This document shows, piece by piece, positions 55,096 to 64,000 of a DNA stretch of 64,000 nt. The notes below the pieces were generated by a model that worked only from the letters and a program-made list of their open reading frames with translations, was not told the DNA's origin and did no database searches. The stretch comes from Gonocerus acuteangulatus (taxonomy: Eukaryota; Arthropoda; Insecta; Hemiptera; Coreidae). Location of the stretch: assembly GCA_946811695.1 (NCBI GenBank), contig OX328132.1, positions 124,453,489 through 124,517,488 of the forward strand. Direction: 5' to 3'. Positions within the stretch are counted from its first letter, which is position 1; every line of letters begins with the position of its first letter. Made by a program: the position numbers and the translations under genes.

Positions 55096-55495
55096 ACGTT
55101 ATTCCCAACTCCACAATACTAGACACTAATCATACAGAGCTCGCCATTCCTATTCCCCCAGCACTGGATACCAAACTTCTAGTCGACGACTTTCCCATCT
55201 ACACTATACTAGATAGTAATCTTACAGAGCTCACCATTCCTTTTCTCCCAGCACTGGATACCAAACTTCTAGTCGACGACATTTCCAACTACACAATACT
55301 ACATACTAATCTTACAGAGCTCGCCATTCCTTTTCCCCAGCACTAGATACCAAACTTCTAGTCGACGACTTTCCCATCTACATAATACTAGATACTAATC
55401 TTACAGAGCTCGCCATTCCTTTTCCCCCAGCACTGGATACCAAACTTCCAGTCGACGACTTTCCCATCTACACAATACTAGATACTAATCTTATA
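55095..55495 (+). repeat. ~88-bp minisatellite, about 4.5 units
   Basis: GAGCTCGCCATTCCTTTTCC, CACTGGATACCAAACTTCTA and GTCGACGAC recur at about 88-bp spacing. It directly follows the 44-bp array. Confidence 0.9.
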
Positions 55496-55499
55496 GTAC

Positions 55500-56040
55500 A
55501 CCCCAATGTAGAGTGCAAAACATAATTTTTAAGAGATTATGTCTACATGTTTGAATCTTAGCCTTCGGAGCCTGATTGAGTTTTGCTGGTACATTGATCC
55601 TTGTTGTGGTTTATACATGTTATCTCAGGAACTGTGAACACCACGCCCATCGTTCCTTCATTGTTCAATGGATATTCCACATTCCTTTCTTCCTACAATT
55701 AATAATTTAGTCCAGCTAGAGCTCGCGGGTTATTGATTCTTTCGAGCCATGTGTAGATACAAGGGGGAGGAACCGGTTTTGGCAATATCACGCTTCTCGC
55801 GGCCCCGCAGCTGAGAGATTCTTCTAAAATAACAGATGTGCAACTTTTGCTTTGACAAGGAAGGGTTGAGCCTGGGGCTCTATTTAAACTGCTTTTGTTA
55901 ACTATATTTAAAACATGTATGCATAAGTGCATACAATTGACAGCGGAACAAAACAAGAACAAGCCCAGAAATGCTGTTCGCCTCAGAACAATGTGGGATA
56001 ACTTTTGTATAGATGAAATGTGTGTGACTGCATTTGTATA
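55500..56040. other. No feature recognised
   Basis: Mixed-composition sequence without convincing coding or transposon features. The open frame at 55699-55962 (-) has no recognised domain. Confidence 0.4.
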
Positions 56041-56042
56041 TT

Positions 56043-56043
56043 A

Positions 56044-56117
<74 letters not shown>
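56043..56117. repeat. (TC)n(TA)n microsatellite
   Basis: TC tract followed by TA array, same order as at 11661-11756. Confidence 0.97.
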
Positions 56118-56196
56118 GGCGCAGGCCAAAAGAATAGTACTCCATTTTCTATGTACTATTTTATTGTTGGCACGCACTACATGTTTCGTGGCCTTT
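56118..56196 (-). ncRNA. Hammerhead-bearing fragment, minus copy of a divergent pair
   Basis: Reverse complement of 56371-56455 (GGCGCAGGCCAAAAGAATAG, CATTTTCTATGTACTATTTT, ACATGTTTCGTGGCC). It preserves GAAAC and half of stem II but lacks the first core half (CTGANGA). Confidence 0.8.
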
Positions 56197-56347
56197 ATAA
56201 AATTATAAACAGAATCACATTACATTTCCTCTACTAAATTCTAACCCTAAATCTATTGTTAATAACATAATAATGACAAGGAATTATTGGATTTACGAAA
56301 ATGAAAAATGTTTTATTAAAAATTTGTTAAAAATTTTTAGGATGGAA

Positions 56348-56397
56348 TGGCCCCTGAGGAGGTCGCATAAAGGCCACGAAACATGTAGGGTGTGCCA
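56348..56397 (+). ncRNA. Hammerhead ribozyme, Penelope type
   Basis: Helix I pairs TGGCCC with GGG and CCA across a TGTG bulge. Core CTGAGGA at 56354-56360; stem II GGTC/GGCC; GAAA at 56378; stem III AC-AT-GT; cleavage triplet GTA at 56385-56387. The internal loop in helix I is the usual site for tertiary contacts in type I hammerheads. All core positions fit, so self-cleavage just after 56387 is predicted. The downstream ~60 bp are duplicated in reverse at 56118-56196. Confidence 0.78.
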
Positions 56398-56499
56398 ACA
56401 ATAAAATAGTACATAGAAAATGGAGTACTATTCTTTTGACCTGCGCCATATATAAAAAATAAATAAATATACGTAAATAAAGGTCAGAAATACGTGGAA

Positions 56500-56502
<3 letters not shown>

Positions 56503-56540
<38 letters not shown>
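56503..56540. repeat. (TA)n microsatellite
   Basis: Short TA array downstream of the hammerhead copy. Confidence 0.96.
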
Positions 56541-56544
<4 letters not shown>

Positions 56545-56654
56545 TTATAGGGTCTTCGTCATAAAAAGAGTAAATCCACGGCGGTAGATTCAAGCCTGAA
56601 GGTAGCAGATAACAGATATCGGAGCACTCAAAAATAGAACTTAAAATTAAATAA

Positions 56655-57142
56655 AATCCACTCGCAGAATCTTCTTCATCTTAGCGCGTTTCCGTTCTTA
56701 CCCTTAGTGTAAATTACTAGAATTAGTTAGTTTTGATCTTTCTTGAAAAAATTACAAATATCATTCTAATTTTATTATCGTGCTTTAGAAGGTGTTTTTT
56801 CCTCAATTTATCTCACTTTGTAAATTGTATTGTAGCAATTTACTGTTAAATGCATTTAAAAAACGATTACAAAGTGAGATAAATTGAGGAATAAACACCT
56901 TTCTAAAGAACGAAACCAACAGTGCTCGAAAAGCTCTATTTCCAACAACAAAACATTGTTTTTCACTTTACATGTCCTATTTTACTGAAGAATACATTTT
57001 TCTACTATAATTATTATCAAAAATAATAAGAAATAAAAAATATAGGGAAACAGACAAAAAGTCCGAGTCGCAGGAACTTAGATTTAAGCACTTATTTCTC
57101 CGATTGGAATTGCTCCATCGAAAATTGCTTGGGAACATTTTT
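56655..57142 (-). repeat. Family X copy, left part (interrupted by LINE)
   Basis: CTTAGCGCGTTTCCGTTCTT, TCTATTTCCAACAACAAAAC and TTCTCCGATTGGAATTGC match family X. It breaks at TTGGGAACATTTTTTT (57127-57142) and resumes at 60147 with CCGGAACCTTTTTTGG, giving a short duplicated GGAAC target. Confidence 0.7.
56783..56908. repeat. Hairpin with ~41-bp arms
   Basis: CTTTAGAAGGTGTTTTTTCC...CTCACTTTGTAA and the complement TTACAAAGTGAGATAAATTG...CCTTTCTAAAG flank a ~42-bp loop. Probably a tiny foldback MITE nested in family X. Confidence 0.8.
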
Positions 57143-57568
57143 TTATTTATTTGTTTAATGTGTCGTCAACCACTATGGGGTCATTAAATACAAGATTATA
57201 GATGTTTATTTGTTTAATGTGTCGTCAACCACTATGGGGTCATTAAATACAAGATTATAGATGTTTATTTGTTTAATGTGTCGTCAACCACTATGAGGTC
57301 ATTAAACACAAGATTATAGATGTTTATAAGTTTAATGTGTCGTCAACCACTATGAGGTCACTAAACACAAGATTATAGATGTTTATTTGTTTAATGTGTC
57401 CTCAACCACTATGGGGTCATTAAAAACAAGATTATAGATGTTTATTTGTTTAATGTGTCGTCAACCACTATGGGGTCATTAAAAACAAGATTATAGATGT
57501 TTATTTGTTTAATGTGTCGTCAACCACTATGGGGTCATTAAACACAAGATTATAGATGTTTATTTGTT
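57143..57568 (-). repeat. 59-bp tandem repeat of a LINE tail, about 7 units
   Basis: TTTATTTGTTTAATGTGTCG recurs every 59 bp (57204, 57263 and so on). On the minus strand each unit contains TTTAATGACCCC...GGTTGACGACACATTAAA, resembling the tails of the other LINE and SINE insertions. The array lies between the LINE 3' UTR and its A-rich end. Confidence 0.92.
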
Positions 57569-57800
57569 TAATTGATTCTATTGGCGTTCCGCGAAATTAA
57601 CCAGAAAGAGTGGGGGAATGGAATTATATTTTTATTTGAAGGTTATTATTTCGGATGATTTTAATTTTAATGTTTCCTTGTTTACGATATTTTTGATATG
57701 ATTTATATATTTAGATTATGATATTTGTTATAGTGTCACATATTTGATTATGTATTTATATATTTAATTTATATTTTTAGATATTATTTATTACTTGATG

Positions 57801-59144
57801 TTAAAATTCGAATAGCTTATTGATCTGTTTGTGATGATCCGCTAATATTTCATCAATTCTATCAGATAGCTGGGCTTCTCTTCTTTGTTTCTCATAGATT
57901 TTGTAATTAATTAACAGATGGTGAACGGTGATGATTTGGTTACATTTTTCACAAATTGGAGGGGCGCCTCGGGACATTAGATATGAGTGGGATAATCTTG
58001 TATGGCCGATCCTAAGGCGAGTCAGGATGCGTTCTTCTTTTTTACTTGGCCGAATTGATGTTTGCCAAGGTGTTACTTGTTTTTTTATAATTCGTAATTT
58101 ATTATCAGTTACAGAGTCCCAGGTTTGTTGCCACTTTTCTAGAATTGTATGTTTCACATAGTTCAGAACATCACACTGAGGTATCCTGGGGTATTCAATT
58201 CCTTCTCCTATGGCCTTTTTAGCCAACTCGTCAACTGCTTCATTGCCCTTTATGTCGCAATGACTGGGGATCCAAACTAATGTAACATTTGGGTTTTGGC
58301 GGTTAAGCTGATCAAGTGATTCTAAGATGTCTATTGTCAGTGGATGTTTGGTAAATGGATTATTCATAGCTAGTAGTGCTGATAGGGAGTCTGTAAAAAT
58401 ATTAATATTGCCATATTTTGGAGTTACTATATTAAGAGTCTTGTTGATAGCTAATGATTCGGCCGTGTAGATACTGCAGTTAGGTGTTAAAGTGAACATG
58501 TATCCTCTATCTTCTGAATAAATGGCGGAACCAACCCCATTTTTGTCCGTCGAGCCATCCTTATAGGCATCTCGTCCTTCCGGGAGCTCACTTCTTAGTT
58601 TTCTAAATTCAGTCAACAGAATTAGAGGATCTATGTCTTTTTTAATAAATTTGGTAAGAGACAGATTCATTTTAGGTGCTGTTAATGGCCAAGGTGGTTT
58701 TGAAGCGGAGAAGTTGTGGATCATATTTTGGGTGTCGATTCCTGATTCTGTGATGAGTTGAGTAGTTCGGACGGAGAAGGGTTTTCTGTTGTACGGATAG
58801 GAGCGATTGGGGTTGCAATTGAGATATTGATTGAGTGGATGGGATGTAGTTGCTTTTATTTCTATGAAATTTGTTAGGAGTATTTGTTCTAGTAGCAAAT
58901 GAAGTGGCAGCTCACCTGCTTCAACACAAAGGCTGGTTATTAGGCTAGATCGGTAAGCACCCGTTGCAATACGGATTCCATTGTGGTGAATGGCATCTAG
59001 TATTTTTAACGTTCGAGGTGATGCGGAGCCGTAAACTGTGCACCCGTAATCAAGGCTGGAGCGAATGTAGCTTCTGTATAGCATGAGCATGGTTTTTCGG
59101 TCAGCTCCCCAAGAATTGGCTGTCATGGTTTTCAAAATGTTCAT
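57801..59144 (-). pseudogene. LINE ORF2 C-terminus with RNase H (447 aa)
   Basis: Residues 1-110 are the post-RT region (SWGADRKT, RSSLDYGCTVYG, GIRIATGAYRSS). RNase H spans ~190-315 with KDGSTD (D196), YTAES (E229), FTDSLSA (D252), WIPSHCD (H295) and NEAVDEL (D305): all catalytic acidic residues are kept though the usual T before D is K. The end has LTRLRIGHTRLSHSYLM and a Zn-binding C-x2-C...HH pattern whose last cysteine is replaced by tyrosine (INYKIY). The real ORF2 start is missing; the first ATG lies downstream of the deletion. Confidence 0.85.
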
Positions 59145-59414
59145 TTTCTTTTGGCATGTTGTTTTGAGGGTTGATTAATTTTGAATTAATTTACCGCTTG
59201 AAGATGCTTGATTAATTTGTAAATCCGGCCTCATTCTTTTATCAGCGTTTTGATTGGACGAGAGATCCATTCTTTCCACAGTCCATCCATTGTTTTGTTT
59301 TCCGTCTGTTTCATTAGTTTCTGTGATCATTGATTTTTTTGAGTTTATAAATTTAGTTCCTCATTTTTTGGACAGAGCTTCTTCCAGGTGGCTCACTTTT
59401 TGAGAAAGCATTTC

Positions 59415-59771
59415 TCAAATGATTTGTGTTAATTCTTCCAATTTTTCTGACATTTCAGGAGATGATTTTGGCGAGTTAGCAATATTAGAGTAAGATGGGA
59501 TATCAGTTTCAGTTGATAGCTGTTTCATTTTTAGAGGTGATGTTGCAGTTAATTTTTCTGCTTCAGCGTAGGAAATTTTATTTTTATTTTTAATTTCTTC
59601 AATTTGTATTTGCTTTTTTATAGATAGGACAGGATCTGACCCAAGCTGGATGGCTCCCACTGCAGTTAATGCATTTAGGTGTGTTATTACACTCGCCTTC
59701 ATGTACCTCGAAGCATTTTCCGCAAACTTGTATTTGTTGTGCACACGTTCTTGTCCCGTGACGAAGACCAT
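59415..59771 (-). pseudogene. LINE ORF1 C-terminal part, shifted frame
   Basis: Only its second half is genuine ORF1: KKQIQIEEIKNKNKISYAEA and the serine/threonine-rich tail continue the zinc-knuckle frame (59599-60333) after a frameshift near 59605. The overlapping first half is out-of-frame sequence. Confidence 0.75.
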
Positions 59772-60333
59772 AGCATCGGAAACACTGGAGAGGACGTATG
59801 TAAGGCCTGACTATAATATTAAGAAAATCTACAACTATCCTTTCAGGAATATCCGGACGTTGAAATGTTAATATGAATGAAGCAGTTGGAATTCGAGTTT
59901 TATTTCCGTTCCTGAAAATTCTTTTTGCTTTGATAACACCATGATGGCCTAGATCTTCTACTATTTCTTCTTCAGTGCATGAACGGAGTTCATCACACGT
60001 AATTATTCTCTGAGAGAAATTCAAAGTTCTATGAAGGCTAAAAAATACTTCATGATTTTCAAATGCTTTTATATTTTTTAAATTTAAAAGGTCTTTTTCG
60101 GAGGTAACTTCTAACAGTATCGATCGGGATTTGAGAAATTTAATCCGGAACCTTTTTTGGAGAACATTTAGTAAGCTTTCGAATGCTCGCTTTTCACTTA
60201 CTACGATTTCCAATCTGTTTTCGAGATATTTACTAAAATATACGAAGATCCGAATACTTTTCATGTCCATTAATAAACTTCTTTTTTTTTTTTTAAATTT
60301 CCTTAAGTCAAAATGTAACCACAATTTAAACAT
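59599..60333 (-). pseudogene. LINE ORF1 with three zinc knuckles (chimeric start)
   Basis: Residues ~1-62 are translated family X. From ~63 on it is a Gag-like ORF1: an RRM-like region, RPYIRPLQCFRCYGLRHG, then knuckles at 184-197 (C-x2-C-x4-H-x4-C), 204-215 (C-x2-C-x3-H-x3-C) and 221-235 (C-x2-C-x3-H-x6-C). ORF1 proteins of I/Jockey LINEs bind their RNA through such knuckles. 5' truncated, then frameshifted after KKANTN, so not functional. Confidence 0.85.
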
Positions 60334-60717
60334 GCTAGTTCAGATGAATTTCAAAGACGTCGAAAATATTTCAATTGAATCCCACGATTATAAGTACCCA
60401 CCAAAAAAATAAAATAAATAAATGAGTCACAAAAATATTTGGTCCACTTTTCTCTAAAAATGTTACAGATATCATATTAAAAATGGTTTCATTTGTTTTC
60501 CTATATTAAGAAACCTATAAAACGAGAACCTGTAAGCATATGAACTCAAAAACGCAAGCGGTACGATTTTTGTTCGCGCAAATTTCGCTCTAACAACGTC
60601 CGGTGGACGGATTCTGCTGGTTAACGAAGTTGACCTTTCAAATTGGACAAAAGATTTTTGTACCAAATTTCATCAAAATTGTACCATGTTTGAGACAGTG
60701 GGTGACCTAACAGACAA

Positions 60718-60771
<54 letters not shown>

Positions 60772-60800
60772 AGGGAGGGAGGAACCGCGCTAAAAGAACC
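60147..60800 (-). repeat. Family X copy, right part
   Basis: Continues the 56655-57142 copy: TTTAGTAAGCTTTCGAATG, GGTTAACGAAGTTGACCTTTC, TTTTGTACCAAATTTCATC and (TA)n (60725-60769), ending directly in GGAGGGAGGGAGGAACCGCGCTAA. The segment between (TA)n and the hairpin is deleted. Confidence 0.8.
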
Positions 60801-61985
60801 GTTCAAATTAAAGAAACCAGCAGCTTAAAACATTAAGGGGCTTATTTCTCCAAATGTGACGGTCCTATCAAAAACGTTTTTGTAGGACATGTATTAGGCT
60901 GTTGATGGTTACTATCGATTTACCATGATTCCCAAAGCGTTTTAGAGATATACGAAAATCCCAAAACAGACCATGTCTGTAAATATAAAATAATATAATA
61001 TATATATTTTTTTCGAATACTTTCTTAACCCTAGAACACCAACCTTCGTCAAAATGACGAACACCCCTTTGATTTATAGTCGCCCTATTCGTCTTCTATT
61101 CTCCATCACTGCCCAGCTATGCTACCTGTGGTCAATACTTGACAAGTCAACGAAAGAATTACTTCGATTGTACCAGTCGTTCGGAAATTACATGAAATTA
61201 TGTCAAAAAAAGTACGTGAAAATTAAGATTGTTTGGAGATGTAGGAATTTCTCTAAGCACGCCTGTTTGACTAAGGTTGGTAAGATCAGTTATTCTTTTA
61301 CTTTTTATGGTGTATGTGATTTTTCTTTTATGCTGTTTTTAATATTTACATGAAAATGTGAATAAAATAAGTTTTGGAATTTTATACTAATTTTAATCAC
61401 CACTCCCCTCTAAGTCGTGAATTAAAGTTCTATGAAGTTATAATTAAAGTTTATTCAATTTTGAAGTATATATAATATGAAAGAATACCTAACATTAATG
61501 AATACCTCATAAGTTGAGTTTTAACTTTGCGTTCTAGGGTTAACTCCAAACGTAACCAACATTTATATATCGAAGATTGGATGAATTTGAAAAGTGTGGA
61601 AAATATTTCAACTGAATTAAACGATTCTAAGGACCCTACCCGAACATGAGTTGAAAAATAGTTGTAACCACTTTTTTGGAAAACGGTGACAGATACCGCC
61701 TTGAAAATTGTTTCATTCGGTTCCCCATGTTAGAAAACCTGTACGAAATATACCTGGAAGCCTATAAATGAAAAGTTGTAAGCGCAATGCTTTTCACGTG
61801 AACATTCTTCCGGTAGACGGATACTGGTGGTTCACGAAAATTACTTTTGAAATGAGTTAATATATTTTTGTACCAAATTCAACGTAATTATCTATGCGTC
61901 CTGAATGGGTCTGGAACGTGAAATTTTTTAGTCATCACTTGTGGATTGCTGCATGAGGCCAACCTCATAAGCGGATATCCTGCCT
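60801..61985 (-). repeat. Family X copy split by a piggyBac MITE
   Basis: Diverged copy in the same orientation, with GGTTCACGAAAATTACTTTTG, TTTTTGTACCAAATTCAACG, TTTTAGTCATCACTTGTGG and CCTCATAAGCGG. It lacks a (TA)n and its hairpin end is replaced by the 78-bp minisatellite. Interrupted at 61029-61539. Confidence 0.72.
61029..61539. mobile_element. piggyBac-type MITE
   Basis: A 511-bp element with terminal inverted repeats CCCTAGAAC / GTTCTAGGG flanked by TTAA on both sides (61025-61028 and 61540-61543). TTAA target and CCCTAGAA ends are the piggyBac signature. A sub-terminal palindrome TTCGTCAAAATGACGAA lies at about 61044. The 99-codon open frame inside (61054-61353) has no resemblance to transposase. 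Confidence 0.9.
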
Positions 61986-62843
61986 ACCGTGAGGTGTCTT
62001 CCTGGTTAGGGTGGGTAGGGTATGTGATTCTTACCTTGGGAGATGTGGATTCCAGCTCTGCCTACCGTGAGGTGTCTTCCTGGTTAGGGTGGGTAGGGTA
62101 TGTGATTCTTACCTTGGGAGATGTGGATTCCAGCTCTGCCTACCGTGAGGTGTCTTCCTGGTTAGGGTGGGTAGGGTATGTGATTCTTACCTTGGGAGAT
62201 GTGGATTCCAGCTCTGCCTACCGTGAGGTGTCTTCCTGGTTAGGGTGGGTAGGGTATGTGATTCTTACCTTGGGAGATGTGGATTCCAGCTCTGCCTACC
62301 GTGAGGTGTCTTCCTGGTTAGGGTGGGTAGGGTATGTGATTCTTACCTTGGGAGATGTGGATTCCAGCTCTGCCTACCGTGAGGTGTCTTCCTGGTTAGG
62401 GTGGGTAGGGTATGTGATTCTTACCTTGGGAGATGTGGATTCCAGCTCTGCCTACCGTGAGGTGTCTTCCTGGTTAGGATGGGTAGGGTATGTGATTCTT
62501 ACCTTGGGAGATGTGGATTCCAGCTCTGCCTACCGTGAGGTGTCTTCCTGGTTAGGGTGGGTAGGGTATGTGATTCTTACCTTGGGAGATGTGGATTCCA
62601 GCTCTGCCTACCGTGAGGTGTCTTCCTGGTTAGGATGGGTAGGGTATGTGATTCTTACCTTGGGAGATTTGGATTCCAGCTCTGCCTACCGTGAGGTGTC
62701 TTCCTGGTTAGGGTGGGTAGGGTATGTGATTCTTACCTTGGGAGATGTGGATTCCAGCTCTGCCTACCGTGAGGTGTCTTCCTGGTTAGGGTGGGTAGGG
62801 TATGTGATTCTTACCTTGGGAGATGTGGATTCCAGCTCTGCCT
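61982..62843 (+). repeat. 78-bp minisatellite, 11 near-identical units
   Basis: TGCCTACCGTGAGGTGTCTT recurs every 78 bp. Only three single-base differences are seen among eleven units (GGGTGG to GGATGG in two, GATGTG to GATTTG in one). The period keeps a 355-codon + frame open (61946-63013) with 26-residue repeats (AYREVSSWLGWVGYVILTLG type). Not supported as a gene. Confidence 0.96.
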
Positions 62844-63004
62844 GTAACAAGTTAAAGTCTTTCACTGGGAACCTAGAAGTATGGAAGGATGAATTAGGTC
62901 TTCAGCAAATCAACTTCTTGGTTACCATTATTATTGTAATTATTGTGCTCACCCATGTGATTATCAGTAGAGTTGTTTTTTGCACAGTGTTTGTGATCGT
63001 TGGT

Positions 63005-63260
63005 TTAATTTGAAAGGTCAAATTCGGTAACCAGCAGAAACCGGAAGATGCTTTTTCAAGCGTAATTCGCGCAAAAAAATCGTAACGCTTACGTTTTCGA
63101 GTTCATATGCTTGGAGGTACTCGTTTTATAGGTTTCTTAACGTAGGAAAACAAATGACACCCTTTTTAAGGCCACTTCTATTCACAAATATTTTTGTGAC
63201 TTTGAACGTGTTTTTGTATCTGTTTACCTAACGTTTTAACTGTTTGTTGCTTATTTTAAT
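63005..63260 (+). repeat. Family X fragment, + orientation
   Basis: GAAAGGTCAAATTCGGTAACC-AGCAG, AATTCGCGCAAAAAAATCGT and GGTACTCGTTTTATAGGTTTC match the segment downstream of (TA)n in the copy at 30546. Confidence 0.8.
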
Positions 63261-63800
63261 TGCATTTAACAGTAAAACGAGTATTTGACTAAAACAAGGT
63301 AAGAAAATGTGAAACATTATCAAACTGTCCAAGAGCGAACGTTGAGAAGGTGGGGAAGTCGCCATGATACTGTCAGTTTCCTGTTTTGGCGCCATAATAT
63401 TATTTTTATGTAATAAAACAAATATTACATACAAATAATTTTAGGCAGGTCGTGCGGAACAGACTTGATGCCTTGCCTATAGATATAAGATTGAAAGACT
63501 TCATGTTTGGAGTTTTTATGAAGGGGGGCCCGCAGATCCTTGGGTACTGACAAGGAGCTTGAGTACTTACATCCTTCCTAATACCGGATGCTAATGGAAT
63601 TGTATACTTTTATCAAAACACGAACCGACGAGCGAAGGTCTCATTTATTATGCTGCTGCTGCTAAGTACTGTGATCAGCGCTAAAACAGCGCCAAGGGAT
63701 AGACTGCGCGCTGAGGATACACTGCGCCGAAACATGGACTGTGCCGAGGGATGGACTGCACCAAGAGATAGGATGGTCTCAGGTATAGACTGACATAGAC
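63261..63800. other. No gene recognised
   Basis: Mixed sequence. 63675-63790 has a loose repetition of CTGCGC/ACTGCGCCGA-type segments. No coding or transposon end found. Confidence 0.4.
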
Positions 63801-63804
63801 GCTA

Positions 63805-63857
63805 TGTTCTTAGCGCGGTTCCTCCCTCCCTCCATAGAGAGGAACTCCGCTTATATA

Positions 63858-63938
<81 letters not shown>

Positions 63939-64000
63939 TGTTCGTGCTCTATCTCAGTGAATAATGGTCCGATTTTTATGAAATTTGGCAAAAAAAATCT
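63805..64000 (+). repeat. Family X copy, + orientation, cut by window end
   Basis: TTAGCGCGGTTCCTCCCTCC-CTCC, AGAGAGGAACTCCGCTTAT, (TA)n at 63853-63936, then TGTTCGTGCTCTATCTCAGTG and TTTATGAAATTTGGC. Here the hairpin adjoins the (TA)n directly. Confidence 0.88.

Larger units (their letters stand above)
57143..60147 (-). mobile_element. I-type RNase-H LINE, internally deleted, with repeated tail
   Basis: One insertion into family X. Read on the minus strand: 5'-truncated ORF1 (to 59415), a join near 59165 into the end of ORF2 (57801-59144), 3' UTR, then seven 59-bp tail repeats and a short A-rich end (57133-57145). The endonuclease and the whole reverse transcriptase are missing between ORF1 and ORF2. 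Confidence 0.82.

Noticed and set aside
61054..61353. 99-codon ORF inside the piggyBac MITE as a transposase
   Set aside because: Too short and without the DDD-type catalytic motifs or cysteine-rich tail of piggyBac transposases.
61946..63013. 355-codon open frame as a repetitive protein gene
   Set aside because: The frame is open because the minisatellite period (78) is divisible by three. Flanks are family X and there is no supporting signal. Same argument for 46554-47252 (81 bp), 21832-22215 (54 bp) and 7463-7867 (75 bp).

Overview
This is repeat-dominated, AT-rich eukaryotic DNA, almost certainly from an arthropod and probably an insect. The evidence is two spliced exons of an animal carboxypeptidase gene, no prokaryotic gene organisation, and a dense mix of animal transposons: hAT, Tc1, PIF/Harbinger, piggyBac, pogo-like, RNase-H LINEs, CR1-like LINE, tRNA-derived SINEs and Penelope-like hammerhead fragments. 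About 18 (TA)n arrays and about 15 minisatellites fill much of the rest. Most long open frames are repeats whose unit length is a multiple of three, or chimeras of two transposons.

The only cellular gene I can support is AGBL4 (cytosolic carboxypeptidase 6) on the + strand. It has exons at 48009-48131 and 52367-52491, joined in phase 1 across a 4.2 kb intron. Its start and its catalytic exons are not recognised in this window.

Layout. 1-7433: a LINE fragment abuts one end of a giant inverted repeat (arms 359-2489 and 4258-7192). Each arm carries a 190-bp satellite array plus the same defective hAT element. 7434-9250: more satellite, a 75-bp subrepeat and an arthropod-type dispersed repeat. 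9254-10600: a Harbinger-type element with a Myb/SANT-like reading frame. 10600-30000: minisatellites, MITEs, SINEs and Penelope-like fragments. 30000-47000: copies of a dispersed family with an internal (TA)n, called family X here, repeatedly hit by later insertions (an apparently intact Tc1 element, LINE, SINE), together with a PIF element and several long foldback elements. 47000-56000: the AGBL4 exons, a CR1-like LINE, a GATA array and five minisatellites. 56000-64000: a hammerhead pair, an RNase-H LINE with a tandemly repeated tail, a piggyBac MITE and an 11 x 78-bp minisatellite.

The observations I rate highest are these. (1) SINE and LINE copies share a 3' tail that folds into a hairpin with compensating base changes, which suggests the LINE machinery recognises that hairpin. 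(2) The satellite/hAT giant inverted repeat, where the hAT insertion and its stop codons predate the inversion. (3) Divergently paired hammerhead-bearing Penelope-like fragments. (4) A SINE and a LINE inserted at the same place in two different copies of family X.
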